Shown: positions 1 to 7,806 of the stretch, in pieces
Position numbering within the stretch: position 1 is the first letter of the stretch
Layout of the letters: every line of letters starts with the position of its first letter
Assembly: GCA_963739615.1 (NCBI GenBank)
Contig: CAVUBD010000032.1
Span: forward strand, 166,427 to 230,426
DNA from: Palsa-504 sp963739615
Lineage (GTDB): Bacteria; Actinomycetota; Actinomycetes; Streptosporangiales; Streptosporangiaceae
Direction: 5' to 3'
DNA: 64,000 nt
Notes under the pieces: generated by a model
Databases searched by the model: none
Seen by the model: only the letters and a program-made list of their open reading frames with translations
What the model was told of the DNA's origin: nothing
Made by a program: the position numbers and the translations under genes

Positions 1-78
1 GATACCGCTGTGCTCGTCTACACCAGCCCAAAGGGACCTTCGGGCAAGATCCTGAAAGCCGTCCTGCGCGAGGGGTAG
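1..78 (+). CDS. C-terminal end of an acyl-CoA ligase/synthetase (partial)
   Basis: Only the last 25 codons are in the window, in frame 1, ending at TAG 76-78. The tail reads KGPSGKILKAVLREG, which matches the A10 core (P-x-G-K-I-L-K) of AMP-forming acyl-CoA ligases. In that family the second lysine of this motif contacts the acyl-adenylate. Everything upstream lies outside the window, so the substrate cannot be stated. The next gene starts 55 bp downstream on the same strand and could be co-transcribed. Because only 25 residues are visible, the call is a family guess. Confidence 0.5.
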   Translation, partial: DTAVLVYTSPKGPSGKILKAVLREG

Positions 79-132
79 GCCTCGCGACTCAACCCGGGCT
101 GTGAACCGAGCCGTCGTGATAGACAGGTCTAC

Positions 133-585
133 GTGGCAAGGATTCTCGTCTCCGCCGAGGGCACGGTGGATGCGCCTGCGGATACGGTCTACCGCTATAT
201 CGCGGACATGCGCGAGCACCATCCGCATTTCCTGCCGCCGGCGTTTTCGGACTTCCGGGTCGAGTCCGGTGGCGTAGGCGCTGGCACGGTCACGCGATTC
301 AAGGTGACGGCCGGCGGGCGCACCCGCGAGTACCAGATGAGGGTCGCCGAGCCCGAACCGGGCCGGGTCCTCACCGAGTCCGACACCGCCTCGAGCCTGG
401 TCACGACGTCCACTGTCTCCCCGCGGGGCGACGCGTCGCTTGTCCGGATCGCCACCGCCTGGGAGGGAGCAAGCGGAATCGGCGGCCTGTTCGAGCGCTT
501 GTTCGCGCCGGGAGTGATGCGCGCCATCTACGTGGACGAGCTCAAGCGACTCGACGCGTACGCGCGCGAGCACCGCTCCGCATGA
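133..585 (+). CDS. SRPBCC-fold protein (polyketide cyclase/START-like)
   Basis: This 150-residue cytosolic protein begins at a GTG. It has the usual SRPBCC layout: an N-terminal strand (ILVSAEGTVDAPADTVYRYI) with the typical APADxVY helix, then a curved sheet and a long C-terminal helix ending LDAYAREH. The fold makes a hydrophobic cavity for lipids or aromatic ligands, and many members have no known enzyme activity. Nothing in the sequence identifies a ligand. The length is normal for the family. It lies downstream of a probable acyl-CoA ligase, which makes a role near lipid or aromatic metabolism possible but unproven. Confidence 0.8.
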   Translation: MARILVSAEGTVDAPADTVYRYIADMREHHPHFLPPAFSDFRVESGGVGAGTVTRFKVTAGGRTREYQMRVAEPEPGRVLTESDTASSLVTTSTVSPRGDASLVRIATAWEGASGIGGLFERLFAPGVMRAIYVDELKRLDAYAREHRSA

Positions 586-634
586 GCTGGCCCCGCCCTG
601 GGCTCAGGCGCGGAGCCGAAGGACCCCGGTTCCC

Positions 635-647
635 GGGACTTCAGCCC
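635..647. promoter_or_regulatory. Weak DosR/DevR-like half palindrome upstream of PPOX gene
   Basis: The core GGGACTTCAGCCC lies about 110 bp upstream of the PPOX start. It matches the inner part of the mycobacterial DosR box (GGGACTWWAGTCCC) except for one W position and the T. PPOX and nitroreductase-like proteins are frequent members of actinobacterial DosR regulons. This is a weak match, worth weighing only with the better site near 2820. Confidence 0.25.
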
Positions 648-756
648 GTTGCCGATCCCCGGCGCGTCAGGCCAGCGTAGGATGTGGCATCCCGGACGCG
701 TCGGGGCGCTGCCCGGAAGTCCGGGCTATCTGCGGCCCACCTCAGTGGAGCGTGAA

Positions 757-1182
757 ATGGCAGGGTACCCGACCGATCATGCAGGGCTCGAGATATTGCC
801 GTTCGACATGTGCCTGCAGTTGCTGGCCACGGTCCCGGTCGGACGGGTCAGCTTCTTCTCCGACGGCGAGATAGTGGTCCTGCCGGTGAATCATGTTGTC
901 GATGGCCAGGCCCCGGTCTTCCGCACGGGCCGCGGGTCGAAGCTGTCCTCGGCCGAAGGCCAGAACCTGGTGGCTTTCGAGGCAGACGGATACGAGGAGC
1001 GAACCAAGTCCGGGTGGAGCGTCCTGGTCAATGGCCGCGCCGAGGCGGTCTACGAAGACGCCGAGATCGAGCGCCTGAGCCAGCTTGGCCTGCACCCGTG
1101 GATCACCGCCGTGGACCGCCCGTTCTGGATCCGGATACGACCCACCTCAATAAGCGGCCGGCAAACGCCGGGGCGCGGCTAG
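757..1182 (+). CDS. Pyridoxamine 5'-phosphate oxidase family (PPOX) flavin-binding protein
   Basis: I chose ATG 757, with GGAG at 747-750 as ribosome site; the longer reading frame back to 649 adds a Pro/Gly-rich stretch with no family match. The 141-residue product has the split-barrel pattern of the short 'pyridox_ox_2' group: CLQLLATVPVGRVSF, then IVVLPVNHVVDGQAPVFRT and GSKLSS, and later SVLVNGRAEAVYED. Such proteins bind FMN, F420 or haem and act as small oxidoreductases in the cytosol. The substrate is unknown. A DosR-like motif about 110 bp upstream would fit hypoxia or redox control, but that is inference. Confidence 0.85.
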   Translation: MAGYPTDHAGLEILPFDMCLQLLATVPVGRVSFFSDGEIVVLPVNHVVDGQAPVFRTGRGSKLSSAEGQNLVAFEADGYEERTKSGWSVLVNGRAEAVYEDAEIERLSQLGLHPWITAVDRPFWIRIRPTSISGRQTPGRG

Positions 1183-1276
1183 GCGGGCGGGGTACCGCGA
1201 TCAGAGCTGCCGGGGCCGGGCCTGGGCGAAGACCCACCGGCGCCCTTCGAGGTCTTCTGCGGTATAGGCACGGAGG

Positions 1277-1306
1277 ACAATAATTAACGTAATAGTTATT
1301 TATTGT
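1277..1306. terminator. AT-rich hairpin between convergent genes
   Basis: Arms ACAATAA (1277-1283) and TTATTGT (1300-1306) bracket a 16-nt AT-rich loop. The element sits between the PPOX gene (plus strand) and the thioesterase (minus strand), which converge here. It is very AT-rich for this genome. A bidirectional terminator is the simplest reading. Confidence 0.35.
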
Positions 1307-1336
1307 CAAGCTGTTGATATATCGGCTTGGCCTCGC

Positions 1337-1732
1337 TCAGCGGTATTCGGCGAACGAGGCCAGCTGCGCGCGCTCGGCGTCACTGAACGGGATCGGCGTG
1401 CGCTGATCCCGGTCCCAGCGGACCGAGACCACCCGCGCATCGGCCGCGACCACGTTGGACGGCAGCAGGATGGTCTCGCAAGTGGTCAGGCTCGTCGTGC
1501 CCAGGCGCTCGACTGCTATCCGCGTCGTCACTCTCCGCTCGGCGAGGCGGACCTCCGCGCGCAGGTCGAGCTCAAGCCGCACCACCACGTACATCGGGTC
1601 GCCCAGGGCCTGCGCGAAGAACGCATCCCGGCCCTCCTCGAGGTAGGTCAGGAACACGGCGTGATTGACGTGACCCAGCGCGTCCACGTCCCGCCACCTG
1701 ACGTCCACGGGGTGCTCGAATACCGCGCTCAT
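1337..1732 (-). CDS. Acyl-CoA thioesterase, YbgC/4HBT hot-dog family
   Basis: The start is ATG 1732, seven bases after GAGGAG; an in-frame ATG further up has no ribosome site. The 131-residue protein carries the 4-hydroxybenzoyl-CoA thioesterase signature VRWRDVDALGHVNHAVFLTY, with the catalytic Asp in the RWRDVD segment and the GHVNH loop. Hot-dog enzymes hydrolyse acyl-CoA thioesters as dimers or tetramers in the cytosol. It lies 87 bp downstream of a MarR regulator on the same strand, so the two probably share a transcript. The acyl chain preference cannot be read from sequence. Confidence 0.85.
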   Translation of the reverse strand: MSAVFEHPVDVRWRDVDALGHVNHAVFLTYLEEGRDAFFAQALGDPMYVVVRLELDLRAEVRLAERRVTTRIAVERLGTTSLTTCETILLPSNVVAADARVVSVRWDRDQRTPIPFSDAERAQLASFAEYR

Positions 1733-1819
1733 CGGCTCACTCCTCAGGGACATCATGCACACCAGCGTCGCCGAAATACGCCAACACCATCGGGGCCAGC
1801 ACCATCGTGATCGGCGCGC

Positions 1820-2407
1820 CTACCCACGGCGGGCTGCCTGCCCTGAGAACCGGCCAGCCGGTGATACGGGGGCCCGTTCGGAAAAAAGAAAACCGCGCGG
1901 GCGGGGCAGGCGTTTCCTGGAAAATAACGGCGAGCCCGGCTCCGGGGTATCGCGGATAAGTTGATTCCGGCCGTCGCGCACGGTGGACCGCAGTTTATCG
2001 GCCAGGTTCTCGAACGCGGGCAGGGCCGCGGCCAGCGCGGCTTCCTGGTCAGCAGGCAAGCCCGCCACGCAGTCAGAAATGATCGCGCTCCGCTGCGCGG
2101 AAATCCTTTCGTACCTGCGCTTGCCTTCCGGTGTCACCTCCACCCAGGCGGCGCGGAAATCATCCGGGTCACGCAGCCGCCTTATCAGGCCGAAGGAATC
2201 CAGCTTGCCCACCACACGGGAAAGCATCGTCGGGTTAATGCCCTCGATCTCGGTGAGTTCGGCCAGGCTCAGCGGGCCCTTGGTGCTGGTGATGCCGAGC
2301 ACCGACGCCTGGGCCGTCGTCAGCCCTTCCTCTCGCGAGGCCGCGTTGAGCTGGCGCGCCAGGCGCAGGACGACCCGCCTCAGACGGATGACCGTGTCGC
2401 TATCCAT
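1820..2407 (-). CDS. MarR-family transcriptional regulator
   Basis: Taken from ATG 2407, the product is 195 residues. Residues about 1-150 are a MarR winged helix: TTAQASVLGITSTKGPLSLAEL as recognition region, then INPTMLSRVVGKLDSFGLIRR and the wing DPDDFRAAWVEVTPEGKRR. MarR dimers bind short palindromes and release DNA on binding a small ligand. The last roughly 45 residues are Pro/Arg-rich and unlike the family, so this tail may be read-through past a degraded original end. An imperfect palindrome at 2452-2464 just upstream could be its own operator. The thioesterase follows on the same strand. Confidence 0.85.
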   Translation of the reverse strand: MDSDTVIRLRRVVLRLARQLNAASREEGLTTAQASVLGITSTKGPLSLAELTEIEGINPTMLSRVVGKLDSFGLIRRLRDPDDFRAAWVEVTPEGKRRYERISAQRSAIISDCVAGLPADQEAALAAALPAFENLADKLRSTVRDGRNQLIRDTPEPGSPLFSRKRLPRPRGFLFSERAPVSPAGRFSGQAARRG

Positions 2408-2451
2408 ATGCGCCGTCCTGTGCTGCTTGCCAATCAGTTGCCTGCCGGCAT

Positions 2452-2464
2452 GCATTATATATGC
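2452..2464. promoter_or_regulatory. Candidate MarR operator/promoter element
   Basis: GCATTATATATGC has GCAT/ATGC arms around an AT core, about 45-57 bp upstream of the marR start. It is an AT-rich island typical of a MarR site overlapping a -10 region. Autoregulation is inferred from position only. Confidence 0.35.
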
Positions 2465-2522
2465 GGCGCGCCGAATCACGCCGGGGTCCGCTTCGGTCAT
2501 CTCTGCGAGGGGTACCGCCGGG

Positions 2523-2732
2523 TCAGTCGTTGGTCGCCAGGATGACGTCCGAGGCCTTGATGATCACGATGACCTCTTTGCCTTCGGCCAGGCCGAGCTG
2601 CTTGGCGGCCTCCACGGTGATCGAGGACACCAGGCGGGAGCCGGAGGCGTCGAGTTCGACGTTAGCGATGGCTTCGCCCTCGTTGATGCTGACGACACGA
2701 GCCGGAATCTGGTTCCGCGCGCTCAGCTGCAT
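2523..2732 (-). CDS. Molbindin-type TOBE-domain protein (Mop)
   Basis: This 69-residue protein is a single TOBE/Mop domain: MQLSARNQIPARVVSI, GEAIANVELDASG, LVSSITVEAAKQLGL, then EVIVIIKASDVILATN. Mop proteins assemble as hexamers that bind molybdate or tungstate oxyanions at subunit interfaces and act as storage or delivery proteins. The ribosome site GAGGAG precedes the ATG. A molybdenum enzyme of the sulfite oxidase family is encoded at 41858-43525 and could be a consumer of the metal. The upstream palindrome at 2809-2832 is the likely control site. Confidence 0.9.
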   Translation of the reverse strand: MQLSARNQIPARVVSINEGEAIANVELDASGSRLVSSITVEAAKQLGLAEGKEVIVIIKASDVILATND

Positions 2733-2808
2733 GACTGGGACTCCTCAGCGTTGCTGTTCGGTGTGTTCAACCGAAAAAGATCATGGAGTATTTTGGTCCC
2801 GCGGAGGT

Positions 2809-2832
2809 TTTTAGGGACTATTGTCCCTAAAA
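2809..2832. promoter_or_regulatory. Palindrome resembling a DosR/DevR box upstream of mop
   Basis: Arms TTTTAGGGAC and GTCCCTAAAA are separated by TATT. The inner 20-mer TTAGGGACTATTGTCCCTAA (2811-2830) matches 17 of 20 positions of the published mycobacterial DosR consensus TTSGGGACTWWAGTCCCSAA. It lies about 80 bp upstream of the mop start. A terminator for the upstream transketolase is the alternative, but there is no uridine run and the stop is about 215 bp away. Confidence 0.5.
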
Positions 2833-3047
2833 GTCTCCACCAAGCTAAAATCCTCCACGCAAACTCAAGCCTAGGGGCGCGGGCGTGACGGAAGGGGGTA
2901 ACAGGACCAGTGAGGCGGCTGCGGGGACGCCGGCGCCGGAGAACGCGGGTCGGCCGCGGAACGGCCGTGCGGAACAGGCGAGGCCAGCAGGTGAGGACCG
3001 GCTAGCCAGCGGGTGAGGACCGGCTAGCCGGCGTATCAGGCACTTTC

Positions 3048-5435
3048 CTACGGCACGAGGTCCAGGGCGGCGCGGATGATGCTGTCGGTGTCGATGCCGT
3101 GGTAGCGGTAGAGGTCCTCGATCGAGCCGGACTGGCCGAACTGGGCGACGCCCAGGGCGGCCAGCGGCACGCGGTTGATGGTGGCCAGGAAGGCCAGCGT
3201 GTGCGGATGCCCGTCCAGGACGGTGACCAGCGGCGTGGCCCGGGACGCGGGGAACGCCTGCGCCAGGATCCAGGGCTCGCCTGGCGCCAGGCCCTGCCCC
3301 TGATGACCCTGCCCCTGAAGACCCTGCCCCTGAAGACCCTGCCGGGCGCGCAGGGCCCGGAACAGGAGCCCGGGGCTGGTGACGCAGAACCACGTCGGCG
3401 GGCAGTCCGCCGGCCTCGAGGCGTTCGGCGGCGGCTAGCGCCTCGGGCACGACCGCGCCCATCACGGCGATCGTCACGGCCGGCCTGGCGACGCGCCGCA
3501 GCGGGTAGGCGCCGGCCACCACCTGCCGGCGGCGGCGTTCCCTGGCCGCGGGATCGGCGGGCACGTCGGCGAGCTTCTGGCTGACCGGGCGGGTGGACAG
3601 CCGCAGGTAGGCCGACGAGCCGTCTGGCCGCCCGAGCCGCGCCAGCGACGCGAGCAGGCACCATTCGGTGTCGGTGGCGAACGCGGGTTCGTAGCTGACG
3701 CAGCCCGGCTGCTCGATCCCGATGGACGGGGTGGTGATGGACTGGTGCGCGCCGCCCTCGGGGGCGAGCGAGACGCCGGACGGGGTGCCGACCAGGATCG
3801 ACTGGCCGCCCGCGTAGATACCGAACGACCACGGCTCAAGCGCGCGTTCGACGAACGGGTCGTAGAGCACCCCGATCGGGAACAGCGGCTGGCCCCAGCG
3901 GCTCCAGGTCGCGCCGAGCTCGCCGAGCAGCCCGACCAGGTTGGTTTCCGCGATGCCGAGCTCGATGTGCTGGCCGGTCGGCTTCTCCCGCCAGTGCAAG
4001 ATCGTCTCGGCGTCGTCGGCGAACCAGTCAGGCCGCTCGCGGGAGGACCACACGCCGACCTTGTTCACCCAGCCGCCGAGGTTGGTGCTCGAGCTGACGT
4101 CCGGGCTCACCGTTACCACCCGGGCGGCCGCCTCGGGCGCCTCCCTGGTCAGGTCGAGCAGGGCCCGGCCCAGCGCGGCCTGGGTCGTGGCCACCCCGGC
4201 CGGCGTGCGGCCCAGGTCCTGCGGGACCTGCGGGGGGGCGTGCCGCGGCTCGCCGGGGCGCCGTAGCCGCCCGGCCGTCTGGGCGCACAGCGGCCCGCCG
4301 CGCTGTCCGCGGCCGGGCGGTGCCACGGCTGGTCAGCGTCGGCGCCGAGCTGCGCCGCGAGCTGCGCCAGCTGATCGTGGGTCAGCAGCGCCGAGTGGTT
4401 CTGCGGATGCCCCTCGACGGGCAGGCCACGACCCTTGATCGTGTACGCCAGGATGATCGTGGGCCGGTCGTCGTCGATGGCGCCGTAGGCGGCGTCGAGC
4501 GCGGCCAGGTCGTGTCCGCCCAGGTTGCGCACTGCGGCCGCCAGGGCCGCGTCGTCGAGCCCGGCGATCAGGCCGGCGATCGGCTCCTCGCCGCCCGGCA
4601 GCCTGCGGCGCAGTTCCGCGGCGTCGCAGCGCAGCAGCCGCTGGTACTCGGGGTTGGGCATGTCGTCGATCCGCTGCCGCAGCGCGCCGCCGCCTGCCCT
4701 GGTGAAAAGCTGGTCGAGCAGGCGGCCGTACTTCAGCGTGATGACCTGCCAGCCGGCCGCGGTGAACATGCCCCGCAGCCGGTCGGCGGCGATGCCGGGG
4801 ACCACCCGGTCAAGCGACTGCCGGTTGACGTCCACCACCCAGACGATCTCGCCCAGCTCGGCCACGCCGGGGTCGACGATGGCCTCCCACACGGCGCCCT
4901 CGTCGAGTTCGGCGTCGCCGAGCAGGGAGTACTGGCGGCCGGGGCGCGCGGTACCGGTCGGGGCGCCGGTCCCGGCGCCGGTCGCGGCACCAGTCCCGCG
5001 GTCCAGGTACCGGCGGGCCACCGCGCCCCAGATCGGCGCGGTCGCGCCGATGCCCACCGATCCGGTCGAGTAGTCGACCGGATCGGGATCCTTGACCCGG
5101 CTGGGATAGCTCTGCAGCCCGCCGAACGCCCGCAACGTGGGCAGGTACGACTCGTCAAGCTCGCCGAGCAGGTAGTTGATCGCGTGCAGCACCGGTGAGG
5201 CGTGCGGCTTGACCGAGACCCGGTCCTCGGCGCGCAGGTGCCGGAACCACAGCGAGGTCATGATCGAGACCATCGACGCCGACGACGCCTGATGACCGCC
5301 GACCTTCAGGCCGCCGGGATTGGGCCGGACCCGGTTCGCGTAGTGGACGATCGCCGTGGACAGCCAGAGCACCTGCCGCTCGATCTCGCCCAGGGCGTCG
5401 AGGCCTGCTTCGGTCTGCGGCTCGGTCTGAGTCAT
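3048..5435 (-). pseudogene. Transketolase / pyruvate dehydrogenase E1-like gene with two frameshifts
   Basis: From ATG 5435 to TAG 3048-3050 the homology runs continuously but changes frame twice. The first part covers the thiamine diphosphate-binding half (LGDAELDEGAVWE; IKGRGLPVEGHPQNH). A one-base loss near 4286 moves reading to the frame with VTVSPDVSSSTNLGGWVNKV and IELGIAETNLVGLLGELG. A one-base gain near 3394 moves it to the C-terminal domain (VTVLDGHPHTLAFL; GQSGSIEDLYRYHGIDTDS). The net shift is zero, giving 795 codons, the usual size of this actinobacterial transketolase-like group. Either the gene is dead or the assembly has two errors. A 15-bp tandem repeat lies at 3292-3343. Confidence 0.8.
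3292..3343. repeat. 15-bp tandem repeat inside the transketolase gene
   Basis: Three and a half copies of CCCTGCCCCTGAWGA lie head to tail. In the true C-terminal frame they encode GLQGQ-type repeats. The unit length keeps the frame, so it is a neutral-looking slippage expansion close to the second frameshift. Confidence 0.8.
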
Positions 5436-5521
5436 ATTCGCGGGCTCCCCGTGCGCGTGTCGGTCATGGGTGCATGAGAGCACGACCGCTTTGCCGTGCA
5501 CAACCAGCCGCCGGCGGATTC

Positions 5522-6319
5522 CTATATTGAGAGCCAGTAGCAGCGCTCTTCGCCGTAGTCGGTGAAACCGGCCCGGGCCAAGATCGGCCCCGAGGTCTCG
5601 ACGCGCCCTTTGACCAGGGCCAGCGTCGCGCCATGGTCGCGGGCCAGCCGGAGCCGCTCGCCGAGCACCGCCCGGTAGCTGCCGCGCCGCCGGAACGCCG
5701 GCAGCGTGACCGCGCCCCACAGCTTGGCCACCTCGCCGTCCAGCGTGCACCCGCCGCAGGAGGCGGGCTCGCCCGCCACGCGGGCCAGCACGCGGAAGCC
5801 GGTCAAGTCCGCGAGGTCCCGGCCCGCCTCGGCGAGCTCGCGGTCAAGCCGGGCCTGGTCAGGCTCCTTCCTCCGCCAGCCGCGCACGGCCACCGCCAGC
5901 ACCGCGCGGAACGAGCGTTCGTCCGCCGCCAGCTCGACGGTCACATCCGGGGGAACGCTGAGTTCCGGCAGGCCGTTGCTCACCTCGCGGGCCAGCAGCT
6001 GCACGGCGTCGATCGGCTTGCCGCCCCGGGCGCGCAGCAGCTGCTCGGTGCCGGCCGGCCGGGTCGCGGCGGATACCCACCAGGCCACCCCGAGCAGGCC
6101 CCACGCGCGGACGCGCGCGATCACCTCGTCGATGACCTCGCCCGCGGGCCGGTCCGTCTGCGAGCGGGTCACCTGGGCGGCGGGAAAGGCCGGGTCGAGC
6201 GCCCAGTCCGGGTAGCGGATGAGCCGGTAGTCCTCCGCGTGCACCTCAACCGCGCCGTCCGGACGCCATTCCATCGTCGCGGTCGCGTCGAGCACACGCT
6301 GCGGTGTCCAAGAGCTCAC
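5522..6319 (-). CDS. GNAT-family N-acetyltransferase
   Basis: I use GTG 6319, which has GGAGGAGG seven bases upstream; the reading frame stays open further but without a ribosome site. The 265-residue protein has an extended N-terminal half and a C-terminal GNAT domain: FRVLARVAGEPASCGGCTL, AKLWGAVTLPAFRRRGSYRAVL (the acetyl-CoA loop, here RRRGSYR), ending RAGFTDYGEERCYW. GNAT enzymes transfer acetyl from acetyl-CoA to amines. The substrate is unknown. It is followed on the same strand by the broken transketolase and is divergent from the diaminopropionate cluster across a 489-bp gap. Confidence 0.85.
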   Translation of the reverse strand: MSSWTPQRVLDATATMEWRPDGAVEVHAEDYRLIRYPDWALDPAFPAAQVTRSQTDRPAGEVIDEVIARVRAWGLLGVAWWVSAATRPAGTEQLLRARGGKPIDAVQLLAREVSNGLPELSVPPDVTVELAADERSFRAVLAVAVRGWRRKEPDQARLDRELAEAGRDLADLTGFRVLARVAGEPASCGGCTLDGEVAKLWGAVTLPAFRRRGSYRAVLGERLRLARDHGATLALVKGRVETSGPILARAGFTDYGEERCYWLSI

Positions 6320-6808
6320 GGCCTGACCTCCTCCGGGTCCGTAGCCACGGACCCGCTCCGCCCCGGTGTTGTCTGTATTTCTAGCCGAACGTGCCATCCT
6401 GCTCGTGCTTGTTAGCTTTCTTGTGGCCGAGGGAATTCGCATGTCGTGGCCGGGCGCGGCCCGGATTGCGGGGGTTGTGCGATTTCGTGCGAAAGCTGCT
6501 TGAACCCGATCGGACCGGCGTCCGTATAGAAGGGTGGGAGTGGGGAGCTTTCACGTGGTATACGCCGATGAGTCCGATCTGGAGTAATGCGGCCGCTGCT
6601 GTCCCGGCTGGGGAGCCGGGCCAGGGGCCGCTGCCGGGCTGACGCCCGCCGCCGGACGGGCACCAGCCGCCGGGCGGGCGTCCGCCCGCGCCTCGGCGAT
6701 CGACGCATGAGCCACGGGGCCGATCAGCGGGTTTGCCGTTGGGCCCGAAGTGAGCCGCGCCCGGACAGATGAGCACTGATCGTTCTGCCGTCGATGGGGA
6801 GGGGCATC
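6320..6808. other. Intergenic leader region of the diaminopropionate cluster
   Basis: No gene is supported here. The first 230 bases are less GC-rich than the surroundings and probably contain divergent promoters. TTGAAC (6500-6505) and TATAGA (6525-6530) face the cluster but are 19 bp apart, so this promoter guess is weak. The last 160 bases are GC-rich and contain the hairpin at 6641-6682. The distance from that promoter to the first start would leave a leader of nearly 280 nt. Confidence 0.5.
6641..6682 (+). promoter_or_regulatory. Strong hairpin in the cluster leader (possible attenuator)
   Basis: Arms GACGCCCGCC (6641-6650) and GGCGGGCGTC (6673-6682) pair perfectly around a 22-nt loop, about 130 bp before the sbnA-like start. 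In the transcript this would be a very stable stem. It could be an intrinsic terminator or attenuator, or insulate the cluster from read-through. No leader peptide is evident. Confidence 0.35.
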
Positions 6809-7789
6809 GTGTCAGTCATTTCCGTTCCGCAGGCCTTCAATGAGGACGACCTTTACGTCGACCTCCGGTCGATCTTCGGACGTTCGCTGTTCCTGAAGTG
6901 CGAGGGCTTCAACTTCGCCGGCTCGGTCAAGCTGAAGGCCGCAGCCGAGATGGTCGAGGCCGCCGGCCGGGACGGAGTCCTGACTCCGGGGGCGATCCTG
7001 GTCGAGTCCTCGTCAGGGAACCTGGGCGTGGCGCTGAGCGTGATCGCGGCGAGCAAGGGGTACCAGTTCCTGTGCGTGACCGATTCCCGCTGCAACCTGT
7101 CGACCCGGCTGCTGATGGAGGCGCTCGGCAGCCAGGTGCACGTCATCGCCGAGCCGGATGCCGCCGGCGGCTTCCTCGGGGCCCGGCTCGATTACGTTCG
7201 CGCCCTGTGCGCCTCCGACGACCGGTATGTCTGGCTCAACCAGTACAACAACCCGGGCAACTGGAAAGCGCACTACCGGACGACCGCGCCGGCCATCGCC
7301 CGCCAGTTTCCGCAGCTGGATGTGCTATTCGTCGGCGCCGGCACCACCGGGACCCTGATGGGCTGCGCCCGGTACTTCCGGGAGTGGCACCGGCCGGTGC
7401 GGATCGTCGCGGTGGACAGCGTCGGCTCGGTGGCGTTCGGCGGCCCGCCGGGACGCCGGATGATCCCCGGCCTGGGCATGAGCATGCGCCCGCCGCTGCT
7501 CGATGAGTCCTACGTGGATGATGTGATACGCGTCGAGGAGGCGGACACCATACGGGCCTGCCATCGCCTGGCCCGGCGCGGGTTCCTCTTCGGCGGCTCC
7601 ACCGGCACGGTGGTCAGCGGCGCGATGAGCTGGCTCGGCCAGCATGACGCCGGTGAACTCACCGCGGCGGCCATTGCCCCGGACCTCGGCGAGCGCTACC
7701 TCGACACCATCTACCAGACGAACTGGCTCCGCGATATTTACGGCCAGGACGTGCTCAGGGCCGGCGGCGTAGCCGCCGCGGCCTTGTGA
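6809..7789 (+). CDS. sbnA: SbnA-like N-(2-amino-2-carboxyethyl)-L-glutamate synthase (Dap biosynthesis)
   Basis: GTG 6809 follows GGGGAGGGG at 6796-6804; the ATG at 6794 overlaps that ribosome site, so I reject it. The 326-residue PLP enzyme belongs to the cysteine synthase fold. NFAGSVKLKAA contains the Schiff-base lysine (K41), ESSSGNLGVALS is the phosphate-binding loop, and GAGTTGTLMG and GFLFGGSTGT follow. SbnA joins O-phosphoserine and glutamate to give N-(2-amino-2-carboxyethyl)glutamate, which SbnB then splits to 2,3-diaminopropionate and 2-oxoglutarate. The partner SbnB is the last gene of this five-gene run, so the pair brackets the cluster and the likely pathway is Dap supply. The stop lies 17 bp before the next start. 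Confidence 0.9.
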   Translation: MSVISVPQAFNEDDLYVDLRSIFGRSLFLKCEGFNFAGSVKLKAAAEMVEAAGRDGVLTPGAILVESSSGNLGVALSVIAASKGYQFLCVTDSRCNLSTRLLMEALGSQVHVIAEPDAAGGFLGARLDYVRALCASDDRYVWLNQYNNPGNWKAHYRTTAPAIARQFPQLDVLFVGAGTTGTLMGCARYFREWHRPVRIVAVDSVGSVAFGGPPGRRMIPGLGMSMRPPLLDESYVDDVIRVEEADTIRACHRLARRGFLFGGSTGTVVSGAMSWLGQHDAGELTAAAIAPDLGERYLDTIYQTNWLRDIYGQDVLRAGGVAAAAL

Positions 7790-7806
7790 CCGGGGGAGCT
7801 ACCGTC

